Source of the DNA: a virus | Direction: 5' to 3' (one strand) | DNA length: 64,000 bases | Virus record (IMG/VR): IMGVR_UViG_3300028394_000053 | Location: 1 to 64,000 of that record | Shown here: positions 7,936 to 19,200 of the stretch, piece by piece | Numbering within the stretch: the stretch's first letter is position 1 | Layout of the letters: every line of letters begins with the position of its first letter | Made by a program: the position numbers and the translations under genes | The notes under the pieces: generated by a model | Database searches by the model: none | What the model saw: only the letters and a program-made list of their open reading frames with translations | Told to the model about the DNA's origin: nothing

Positions 7936-9336
7936 TTATTTAATTGTTACAATAGCTTCAACCATGCCCACACCTGAATCTAATTTGTCCACAAGTGCTC
8001 GGCCAATTGTGTTGAACGCTGTGGCTTCTCCAGGATTGGCAGATCTTGCAACGCCATGTCCGGCACTGACCAATCGATCGCCTTTGTGTATAACACCAGT
8101 ACATTGTACAGGAACTCGGCCGGTCATTGCAACCGGAGGATGAGTCAAATCAGATCCAGCACCACTATTCATTAAATATGCTGCTCGTGTACTTATGACA
8201 CCGAACACAGAGTCGCTTAATTCTGTTGTGGATCTTGTAATTTCTGCCGATCCGCCCAATTCAACCACGGTACCAGGTTCATACTCAGCATCTGCAGAAA
8301 ATCGTTCTGCAACGTCAGCGTATAAGGCCGTAGTGGAAGTACCAGCGAATGTGTTTGCAAACACAGTGTTAAAATAAGATGTGCTATTACCAATATTGCC
8401 CGAGATATTGCCGCTGGCATTAGTAATACTTGAAATTCGTAATGTATTTCCAGTAATATTACCAGTTCCACTTACAACACCTGCACCAAATAGCACATTA
8501 CCACCAGTTATGTTACCAGTAGCAGATACTATTGAAGTGGTATTGACGGTACCAGTGACACTGATGTTCATGCTGTTGCCACTACCCATAAAGGTAGCTA
8601 CGTTGGCATTACCGTATACTCCAGTCAATTGACTACCATTACCCAAGAATACGTTGGCGCTGACGTTGCCTTGTACGCTTACACCTACATTGCCTTGTCC
8701 CCAGTATGATGGAACACTAGCACCGCCCACACCGTTTGAAACATTGGCCAATTGTAGTCCAGGATTGACGTTGGCAAAACCTGGAATGGTTGTTTGAGGT
8801 GTAAATACTGTGTCTTCACTGATGATACCGACTACATTATTATTGACCACTAACTCTATCACTTTATGAGTTACACTAATACTATCAGTTATCACATTGG
8901 CAAAGGCACCGGTTACACCTGTACCTGCACTAAATTGTGGACCTACCAACAACCAGGTAGCACCAGTCCAGATGTTTACCTGTTGATTTACAGTGTCATA
9001 CCAAAGATCGCCAGTGGTACTATAAACTGATGTGCTAGGAGTTGAGTTTGCTACGACCAAGGCAGCAAGCGATTTCCAGGCCGAACCCATATAAACAGAA
9101 AGTTGCCCAGCGTTTGGAGTATTGTTCCACCAAAGTTGTCCAGTTATTGGAGCAGGTGGTGCCGTATTGAAAGAAGAATTTTCTAACATTCTCATGAAGT
9201 TAGTGTCTAAGAATGCTCCATATCCAGCGTAATTTTTACCTACCAATGTTACAGCTGGATTGGCAGAAGTGTTGATTGTACCGTCTGCTATAGTTGCAAA
9301 TATGGTTCCATCTGTTAGGGTTATTGTATATGACAT
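7936..9336 (-). CDS. Tail fibre protein with C-terminal self-processing-like domain
   Basis: 466 residues. The N terminus (MSYTITLTDGTIFATI), then YAGYGAFLDTNFMRMLENS and TGQLWWNNTPNAGQLSVY, is the usual start of T4-like aquatic phage fibres. The middle consists of GNV/GNI repeats (for example NVLFGAGVVSGTGNITGN), also found in the giant fibre at the other end of the window. From residue 330, LYADVAERFSADAEYEPGTV begins a C-terminal domain that resembles the Peptidase_G2/intramolecular-chaperone type, which trims itself after fibre trimerisation; I did not verify a catalytic residue. A late-promoter-like box lies 20 bases upstream of the ATG. It probably contacts the host receptor. Confidence 0.75.
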   Translation of the reverse strand: MSYTITLTDGTIFATIADGTINTSANPAVTLVGKNYAGYGAFLDTNFMRMLENSSFNTAPPAPITGQLWWNNTPNAGQLSVYMGSAWKSLAALVVANSTPSTSVYSTTGDLWYDTVNQQVNIWTGATWLLVGPQFSAGTGVTGAFANVITDSISVTHKVIELVVNNNVVGIISEDTVFTPQTTIPGFANVNPGLQLANVSNGVGGASVPSYWGQGNVGVSVQGNVSANVFLGNGSQLTGVYGNANVATFMGSGNSMNISVTGTVNTTSIVSATGNITGGNVLFGAGVVSGTGNITGNTLRISSITNASGNISGNIGNSTSYFNTVFANTFAGTSTTALYADVAERFSADAEYEPGTVVELGGSAEITRSTTELSDSVFGVISTRAAYLMNSGAGSDLTHPPVAMTGRVPVQCTGVIHKGDRLVSAGHGVARSANPGEATAFNTIGRALVDKLDSGVGMVEAIVTIK

Positions 9337-9356
9337 TTGTTTATTCGATCCCGTTA

Positions 9357-9364
9357 TATTTATT
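9357..9364 (-). promoter_or_regulatory. T4-type late promoter box (AATAAATA)
   Basis: On the minus strand the octamer AATAAATA fits the NATAAATA late-promoter pattern recognised by gp55-type sigma factors. It lies 20 bases before the ATG of the fibre gene at 9336, a spacing similar to the 18 bases seen before gp6 and before the gene at 36754. Confidence 0.5.
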
Positions 9365-9384
9365 ATTCTGTAGCATAAGCATAT

Positions 9385-10008
9385 TTATGCTCTACTCAAG
9401 TTAGTAAGAGTTTGGATTCGTAACGTGTAATCAATCTGTATTTGACGATTCAAACTTTTTTGCACAGGATGAAAGATTACATGGGTAATTAACAATAAAT
9501 CACCTGCACTGGGTCCAACTTTACATTGCAATCCCAGTTCATCAAACACGTATTCGCCATTGAAATTGGTGCTGTTATCAAAGGCCTGTTGTCCTGCTGG
9601 TTCACCGTAGTCTAGCAAACAGGTCACAATAATGTCGGTGTAAGGTTGTCCTGACGTGTGTACCACAGTCATGTAGTTGTTACCAGGGTCTTGATTGGCT
9701 GCGCTGTTATCATCCACTACTTTAACGTAGGTTTCGTTGTATAGACTTGCGTTAATGCCCACAGTATTGGGGGGCAAATAGGTTATAACTCCAGTAGGAT
9801 CTACTGCGCTACCACCGTTGCCAAATGCCATGTCATAGATAAATCCTCCGCCTTGTACCAAAGATCGGTCGCTTAGAGTACGAGCCATACAGATACTGAT
9901 ATTTTCATAGTGTATGGCATTCTTTTTATCTACTAAAATTTCGCCTGTTCTGGGGTCGTGTATTTTTACAAAACCTTCAATTTTTGTTAGTCCAGGAGTG
10001 ATTATCAT
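9385..10008 (-). CDS. Virion structural protein of T4-like marine phages
   Basis: 207 residues. It starts MIITPGLTKIEGFVKI and continues with the motif HDPRTGEILVDKKNAIHYEN, then ARTLSDRS and GGFIYDMAFGNGGS. The C-terminal half is beta-rich (FDELGLQCKVGPSAGDLLLI, then HVIFHPVQKSLNRQIQIDY). I recognise this as a conserved tail or baseplate-periphery protein type in marine T4-like phages, without a T4 number. Its ATG overlaps the TGA of the 49-residue gene upstream (ATGA), and that small protein carries a copy of the same DPxT...V-K motif, so the pair is probably related in structure and function. Confidence 0.65.
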   Translation of the reverse strand: MIITPGLTKIEGFVKIHDPRTGEILVDKKNAIHYENISICMARTLSDRSLVQGGGFIYDMAFGNGGSAVDPTGVITYLPPNTVGINASLYNETYVKVVDDNSAANQDPGNNYMTVVHTSGQPYTDIIVTCLLDYGEPAGQQAFDNSTNFNGEYVFDELGLQCKVGPSAGDLLLITHVIFHPVQKSLNRQIQIDYTLRIQTLTNLSRA

Positions 10009-10154
10009 GCTCGTTTCTCCACAAATACCTGCTTGGTTTGAGGATCCGAAATCCTTATATGTCCTTGTACTGAAATAGTTCCGGTATCGTTGGGACGACG
10101 CTGTGGGGTTTTTTCAGTAACAGTTTGTTTGGTTGTCTGGTTTTTATCAGTCAT
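10005..10154 (-). CDS. 49-residue protein with motif shared with its neighbour
   Basis: A short gene encoding MTDKNQTTKQTVTEKTPQRR followed by PNDTGTISVQGHIRIS and DPQTKQVFVEKRA. The last 19 residues align with residues 12-31 of the downstream protein (GHIRISDPQTKQVFVEKRA against GFVKIHDPRTGEILVDKKNA). The first half is a basic and Thr/Gln-rich tail that looks unstructured. The TGA stop overlaps the next ATG by four bases, and the gene follows the giant baseplate gene after 46 bases. It may be a small accessory subunit that shares a fold or docking strand with the larger protein. Confidence 0.55.
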   Translation of the reverse strand: MTDKNQTTKQTVTEKTPQRRPNDTGTISVQGHIRISDPQTKQVFVEKRA

Positions 10155-10200
10155 ATTTTATTTAGCTTGTTTTACAGCCCCCGGAAAACCTTGGGGTATT

Positions 10201-13200
10201 TTAATAGTCTATCCAGGTTCCTCTGCGAACTAATATAGTTACAGCAACGCCATCTGGTGGTGCAGTATTCAGTGTGACTGATACTGGGGCTTGATTGGTT
10301 ACAATATAAGCTTCAGCAGGTGTGGAGAGTGGTTGCCAGTAATCAGTATTGCTTATTGCTGTGCCAGCTGGTACATTCTGTTTGGCACTGTAGAAACTGC
10401 CGCTGTTGACAACTATATCTTCAAATGAGTAGGTATTACCAATCACCCATGTAGTTGCTCCTGTTATTCGTAGTCCGCCCACATAAACTTCTACAGCTAC
10501 CGCAAGTGGTTGCCAGTAATCAGTGTTGGCGATTGCTGTGCCAGCTGGTACATTCTGTTTGGCACTGTAAAAACTGCCGCTGTTGATGACAATATCCCCA
10601 GATGTGTAGGTGTTACCAATTACCCAGGCAGTAGTTGATGTGCTTAGAGTGATGTTTGGAGCAGCAAATACTGTAGTGGATCCATTGGCCACGGTGGTGG
10701 TTTCCACAATGTAATTTTGATATTGTTGGCTAAACAAATTATCAGTGCCCATGTTGTAGACTGTTGCTCCATCGATGTGAGCCGTGATAGCCGTACCAGC
10801 AGTTCCTCTCAACAATCCACTAACTGTGTTGTTTGCCAGGTCAATTTCACGGTACATAATTCTTTCAGCACCAACAGTCAACACGCCCCATCGATTTGAA
10901 GCCAAATTTGGAACAGCCAAAGCGCCAGCATTGTCAACATAAATTATGTCATCGGTGGTGCCTAGGTCTTGAGCCAATTCAGTAGTAGTCTCATCATTGA
11001 TGATATAGGTCAATTGTAATCCACGCATGTCCTGGAATATTCTAAAATCAGCTCCGTTGGTTGGACCGCCGGTGGTATATACACGGAAATCCAAGGTATC
11101 AAATTCGCTACCGGGCACCAGTTCTTCTGGAGCATAACTGCTGAATACATCAATGTAGCCACCGCCATCAACATTGATATCAGTTGGACGTGTTCCCAGG
11201 AATGTGTCAAGATACGAACTGGAATACACAGCATCAAGTATGTCAGGATCAGCTATTATATCTTGATCAAAATTTGGAGCCATTACTTGCACACCTGGAT
11301 AATGATCACCTGCAATCAACAATGGCAAACTGAGTCCCAGCATGTTTGGAGTAGGAGTATAATAGCCCATGGTACGATCTACACCACTTAATAAAATAGT
11401 TGCGGTTCCAGTTCCTGTGCCTGCTCCTGTTGCAATGAACGGTGTTCCAACTATGTTTTGAGATGCACCAATCAAAGTAAAATTGGTTGGACTTGTGACT
11501 GTTCCTAAAGAAGTTATGGTATAGGTATTACCAGCCACAATGTCAACAGCGTCCACAGGAATAGTGATATCTGTCCATTGGTCTATGTTAAATGTGGCAC
11601 TTGAAACAGCACTGTTGGCAGACCAAACTAGGTTGTGCCAACGTACCCGATCTCCTTGCGCATAACTGTAATTGGCTTGCCATTCGTATATAGTAGTTTC
11701 ATATTGATAACGATCAAATCGAATTGTAATAGTAAAATTTCTTACCAACTGATTGGTCATGATTGGCACAGCTTGTGCGCCAGTTCCATTACCACCCACA
11801 AATGTTATAGCGGCTGTTGTTGTGTAGCCTGACCCAGGGTCGCTCACAATCACTGATTGTACACCACCTGTGCCACTGAGTGTGGCATACCCACTGGCAC
11901 CATTGCCAAACCAGGACAAGGTAGCTGTTCCGTTTAGGGCTGACCCGGACGTGAATGATGGAGGAATATTTCCTGTGGTTCCAGATGCAGTGACCGTGTA
12001 TAAATTATTGGTTGGACCACTAACATAAAAAATTTGTTGTCCAATAGTATAAACCGTATCAGCTTGCCATTCGGTTCCAAACACCACTTCAGGAACTACA
12101 TTATATCCAGATCCACCAGTTACTACAGTTGCACCGATAATGCTCAAGGTATAATTATTGAACCACGACTGCCAAGGAGTTTCTGTCCATATAGCTGCAT
12201 TTGGAGCGGTGTCACTGACAAATGATTCAACCAAGCTCACAGAGTCGGTGTAAGGGGTTAACACCGGACTTACAAACTGTGGGATTTCAACTGTGTTATC
12301 CCACCTGGCTGGTACGTCAAAGTCGCTCATTGATCCAGGATAGAGATCCAATCCATCATAGACCAAATTAAATGCTAGAGTTTGCACATGATAGGGTTTT
12401 ACTTCTTGTAGATATTGTTCCACAAAAGTTTGATTGTCTTGTTGATACAGCTGATACGCCTCCAGGGCACGCAGTTTATGATCCACATTGATAAAGCTGC
12501 TTTTCATTAACCAGACTGGGGCTGTAAATTCACTGTAGATATATTTGAACATCAATATCAATAGTTCATTGCGATATATCAAAAACTCATTAGTAAACAG
12601 TTCTTGATTAATAGCCTGAATAATTTTTCTAGTTTCAATTGTAGGAGCCTGGTCAAAGTATTGTGCATCATATACTTCGGCCGAAAAACCATAAGGACCA
12701 AGTGCATAATTCCATAGCACAGCATCAAAAGCAATAGTGCCATCTTCGAGTACCACACGTTCCCACCCAGTGTCAATTCTTAAATAAATTTCATATTTTC
12801 CTTGGCCGTTGTTATTGACCTGCACACTGCTGCCAATAGGTGCCTGATTGATACTTAATGCTTGTAGATCGGCTGTGATGGCAACCTGAGCAACAGGCTG
12901 TATTGAACTGTTGTATCCAGGCTGATTCCAGTTGATGTAACTCCAATATAACGATGTATCGTAATTTTGTATGCGAACCAACAAGGTAGTTCGAGTTGCA
13001 GTGATGTCTGTCAAGGGGTCAGTGACCACTTCGTATATGGTCCATCGTCCACCTTGGCTGCTGTCAGTCAAGACCAGATAACGATATCCTAGATTGACAG
13101 CGGCAAGATTTTGATAACCTAACACAGTCAAGTTAGAAACAACTTGATTATAACCAGTAGTACCAGTTATAGTGCGTGCTGTGATAGAGAGACTGGCACT

Positions 13201-16200
13201 GATTGTATATGTTCCTTCTCCGCCAGTTCCGGTTCCATAATCCAAGATTGTGACTAGACCAGGAATGCCGGTGCCGCTTATGGTTTGTCCTAAGGCAAAC
13301 ACTCCAGTGATTGTGCCAGCCACAGTCAATATGTTTCCAGAGATAGTGGCCGCTGTAGCTGTTGCTGTTGTGGCATTTGGAATACTTTCACTGCTGTTCA
13401 ACAGATTGAAAGTGCGTAACTCTGAGATAGGATATTGTGCCAGTATAGTATTAGCTCGGCCAAGATAGTTTTGTAATGCTGTATATCTGTTGACAAACAT
13501 GCTCTGCCGTGGACGGAATTGTACTCCGTAACGCAGACCTGGACTCAAGAATGGATCTGGAACCAAATTACCAGATACGTCTTCTCCACACAAACTGTCT
13601 TGTAATTTTTGATAGATTGAATCAGTAACAAAGCTGTCGGCTTTGCCTTCATTTACAAATTGATATTCAGTATGGATGTTAGCATTAGCACCACCAATCT
13701 GACGTTCATATTCAATGTGTAAAATTGTATCTTGAGCACTGATTAATCCTACCGCATTGTATAGTGCCACAGTACTAGAATTTAGTGCGGCTATATAAGG
13801 TAGACCGCTGCCAAGTGGATTGGCAATATAACTGGCAATGGCTGTGGTGCTTAAATTTTTTCCATTGGCTGTGTCTACAGTGTTGATTCCCCGTACCCAA
13901 TAATAGTAATAGCTGGCAAACACTCCATTGGCAGTCAGTATCGATGACACCGTATAACTAGTGGCACTTAATGGAGTTCCGATGCCAATATAACTAGCAG
14001 GAGGAACGTCACTTTGAATCCATTGATAAATGTCTACACGACTACCTGGAAATATCTGGCCCCAGCGTTTACTTGCGTACACAATATCATCTTGGTTGGG
14101 ATTGATAAATCTCACAGTGTCAGTGTCCCACCAAATTTCTCCCACATGAGCAGATCCCCAGGCAGTGCCGTTGTTGTGTATGGTTCCTGTATTGTAATTG
14201 GCTGGATCTACTGCACCAATGTAATTGATATTGCGAGCAGCCACTCCCAGTATCTTGCCTTGTAGTGGATCAATAAAGTCGTAATAGGTTTGAGTGCTGT
14301 TTAACAGTTTATCAAAACTGTATACACTATTCATCAGCTCAATGTTGACCACTGGCTGTTGTTCATGTATTACTGCCCAACTTGGCAAATTATTATTATT
14401 ATCAAATATAGACATTGACCCGTAGTTTGTGTTACTACTAGCTCCAAGATCTACACCAGGCGCACCCACAATCAGACGTCCATCCACATAGTTTACTGCT
14501 GTGCCAAATCGATCTGCAATACTTGTGCCAGCCTGTCCTGTTTCAATAAAAATAAGAGAATTCGTACTAGGTGCAGTTGCAAACACAACAAAATAAGTAG
14601 AAGAATAATAAGCGTAGTCGTAAGTGTCTGGTCCTAGGATTAAGAGCTCATTGTTTAAATAAACTTGTGGCGGATTTGTAATAGTATTATAAACAGAGTT
14701 TATATTATAAGTTCTTGTGGTTCCATCACCGACAAAAGTAAAAGTATCCAGTCGAGGCAATTGATAAATTTGTTGACCAAATACCAATTGTCCTGTGTTT
14801 GACACTGATGATTGAGCACTTGGCAAATAATCAAATGTATACGCTACACCACAGTTGGATACCGGATTACTAAAGAACGTGCTGTTATCGTCAACAATGG
14901 TTTCGCCACCATCAAAGCTCATGGCTTCATACACACTGCCGTTTGGTGCACCTATCACGATGTTGACACTGTCAGTATTGATACTGATTGCACTACCAAA
15001 AGAACTGTATCCAACTGGATTTGGACTGTATAGTGTTTGTGTATAGATAAAAGTATTAAATCCCAGTTCCGCAAATGCTGATCCTGTTCCGCCCACTCCA
15101 GGTAATACTGTGAGTTTGTTAAATTCTGGGGCCGATGAATTGTTAATAGTTGACAAAATCAATCGTCCTGTGACCACTGTTATTTTAACTCCTATTGCTG
15201 GAGCAGATACAAATTCAATTTGTTGAGAGGTGTTATTATAGGTGTAGCCAGAGCTTAATGCATTATTGACATAAACTACCGGGGTTGATCCAGCGGTACT
15301 ATACACCGTTCCTACAAAAAAGATTTTTGTAATACCATCCCCGGTGAATTCCAAATCAGCAGTCAATGAGGCTTGAACATTGGGTATGACAAATGATGCG
15401 TCCCAGTAGGCGCTTGAAGAACTAGGTACCTTCTCTGAACTTGATGCGGTAGCAATATAACAAACATAATTATAAATCACTCGATCATTGATATAATATT
15501 GTTTTGTAATAGACCATGCTACAGGACTGATAGCTGTTGCTAATCCAGACACAGTATTGTTAGGACTGTTAGGAACAGCAACTTCAATGTTGTTGATACG
15601 AATTGTAGTACCAGGAGTCAGGGTTGGGTTGGCAATAGTGCTGACTGTCACGCCATACAGTCTACTTTGATTGGCTTGTCGTTCAACACTACCATCTTGT
15701 TCAATGACATTGGTGTTGCTAGGAGCTCCGCTATAAAGACTACAATTATTAGAACACATGGCCACAGCATTTCCAAATCGTGCACCATTTTGTGGAGCCT
15801 GAGAAACTATTTTTTGTACAAACTGGAATTCATTGGTTTCAATTTCAATACTGTCTCCAATGGTCAGTGTAACAGAACTTGCTAATTCAATGTTGGACCC
15901 AACCACAGAGAACTGTCCTGGCACATATTGGGCCTCGTTGGTTAAAAATACATCATTGTGTAGTACCGAGATTGGATCAATTGACGTGCCAGGAATGGCA
16001 TAAATGGTCTGAGCGGTATCTGTTACCACATATCTAACTACACTACGATCAAACACATAGGTCGATCCTGCTGTCACAGTATTGCCTGCGGCATTTACGG
16101 CTGTGTCGTTTTGGGTACCAACAATTATACTTCTTCCGTCAGTGCTGGTTGCTAGGCTGGTGCCAAAAACAGCGTTGGCTGACAATGACAGACCAGCAGT

Positions 16201-19200
16201 AGGAAGAGTTGTAACATACTGCCAGTATGTGCCAGCAGTCACATTAATTACAGCGGCACTGGCAGGTTCTGATCCTGAATTAAAAGTTACATTTCCATCA
16301 TCAGAAAACACATAATCTATCCAAGGACGCTGAATTATTCCGTCAACAGTAATAGTACATGAATTGATATTTGTCGCAGTATTACCAACGGTGGCTGTAT
16401 ATAGATATGGTTGTAAATCATAGGTAGGATCACCCGATCCAGTACCGTCAAAAGATTGGAAAGCTCGTCGAGCGATCTCTAACTGAACACCAGCTGGCGG
16501 TGCTGTAGCAAACACCACGTTAGAGCTATCTAAGGGTATGGTATAATCAGCTGGATAAGATTGTGGTTGATTGTCAAGAATTACCGCTAATTGTTCAGGA
16601 TATGCTGGGTCGATAATCAAGTCAGGTGACCAGGCGTATGCTGTGCTAGTGCCATCGGTTGTGTAAGTCACTGACTGTTCTGGGATTTCTACCTTGCCGT
16701 AAGCATAAACTAAATTTTCAACTGGTGCACTAACATACATCCATCTTTCATCTTTGCTCATTGCTACTGCCGAGCCAAATGCTACAGCATTGGTTGTAAC
16801 TGCATTACTACTCAAGGCTGTTAATAGTTGTGTTTGCTCGTAATTGTTACTGCCAGGAATTTGATATACCACAGAAGCATATCCTTGACCACTGCGGCTG
16901 GTACTGGCACCAATGACTGCCCAATTGTTATCGCCCCATTCAAGACTATTTCCATATCCAGCTACATCTTCAGCTGGCAATGATAATACAATGTTGTTGG
17001 CGTATGTGCCAGCGTTGCCAGCTGACGCGATTCGACGATAGGTGTATACTGCGCCACCATCAGCGGCACTTGGACTACCTACTAGTAAACTATAATGATT
17101 GGTTGATTGTCCAATGCTGGTTCCATACAAACTATTGGTTTGAGGAGTTACAGCATTTTTACTTTCAGTCAAGGTGAAAGGCGCTTGTTTTTCTAATACT
17201 TCCCAATGGCCGGATCCGTTGTCATCGACCCAGGCCCGAGCACCAGGCACCAATGCATTTGCATATGGTAACGTGGCAACGTCACTGGCCTGACTGACTC
17301 TCATTGTTTGTAAAAACCATCCTAGGCCATTGCCAGTCAAGGTGGTTTGATTGTTATTGGTAAATGCATAGGCAATTATGATACTGGTCGGTGATGGTCG
17401 TCCTAGCACACGGTATACACCATCTACTCCGTCGGCAAAATAGCGTACAATAATCAAGTCACCAACAGCTAGAGTTGTAATCTGGCTGAACTGTGCAATA
17501 CTGGTACTGTTCAAGTTGTCTGTTATCTGGGTCAGTTTTCCAGGAATTTGAGTGCATCTATAGATATTCCAGTTATAAGGATTATCTCTAGCTACCCAAA
17601 TACTTGTGCCAGTTCCTACTGTGTTAAGATTGGCGGCAATAGCAGATGGGTCATCCAAGGTATAAACCGTTATATCCACATCGTCGATGTTGACATATCC
17701 AGCTGATGGCAATGCTGTGTTCTGGCTGGATGGATATATGGTTGGTAATATATCAGTTGATGTGATATTGTAGCTTTCACTCCAGAGATTGTTCAATAGC
17801 ACAGTTTGATTGGCCTGACTTGTTTGCCCTGGCAGAATAATTTGTACTGTGCTCGGGCTTCCAGTCAACTTGGCTTCATTGAGGTTAATTTCAAAATAAC
17901 TTCTATTACTGTTGGCACCATATGTTCCTATCAGCACACCCCAGGTTTCGTAAATCTGATAGTTACCGCTTTCTTTGGTCAAGTTTACACGAGTAAACAA
18001 GTCTGTGGCTCTTGTGGTTCCTTTGACTTTGATAAACTGTTGATAAAGATTGACCTGTGTAACATCATCAAGATTGAGATCGGCCATGTACTGCCGTGGT
18101 GTAAATCCAATCAAGTTATAGGCCAGCAAATCATTGTTGTTGTTTAAATTAGCAGTTTGTGTGTTGTAAGTGTTGGCCAATTGGTCAGCTTTGTTGGCCA
18201 GGTTAGGCAATAGTCCTTGCTCGATCAGAGCATAGTTACTTTTGAGCCAGTCATTGTAATCAAATTTGGTCTTTGGTTGTACCAGCCCACTGGCTTGCCA
18301 ATAGGTATTTTTATAGCGTACAATGTCACCTTTGGTATATCTCAAATTTGGATTCCATGCTTTGACATTGTTTTGATTTAGGATAAATCCTTTTGCATCA
18401 AGAGTGCCGTTCCATTCAACTGTATTAAATGCATTTAGATACATTCTGCTTTGTCTTGCTCCAGTTACTGGATCATAAATCAAATCATTGAATATATCGA
18501 CATTGTCAAAGATTACAATATTTTCATAATCAGTAAACCGTAAGTTCAAGAAACTGATGGCCTGATTGGCTGTAGGTTCTGGATTTATCTTAAAGCTATT
18601 TCCTTCACGCTGTATGATCAAATCTCTTGTGGGTATTGTCTGACGATTTTGATCCAGTAACTGATTTTCAGGACTATAACTATAAATGTCGTCAACGACT
18701 GATTCCAATCGATATGCTGTGAGTTGCCCTGCAGCCGGATTAAGATTGATCAAGGTACCGGTCTGCCAGCCTTGTTGACTAAAGTACAAGAACTCTTGAG
18801 CCATTTGTGGCCAATTTAGTGTGTAACCATTTTCCAATTCAGTAAAGGTCATACCTTGCGATTCAAGATACTGTCCATAACTTAATAAAAAGTCCACCAT
18901 CATGGTACGATTAGTAAACACATATCCATATGGAATGTTGGTCACATTGTTGGTGTACTGTGCTGGCACTTGTACTGTGGCACCACCGGCTGATACCGTT
19001 TGTAATTTTCCGTTTACTGCGCTGACTATGATTGGAAAGTATGGCTGGTAACTGCCATACCCATAAACTGCCCAACCGTTTTCCACAGTTTCAACTACCA
19101 CACTACTGTAGGTAATTTGTGCGTAGGGTTGATCTCGATAAACTAAAAGATTGTAACTTTCTGGAGGAATCTGTAAAGATTCATTTTGACTGTCTGGGCT

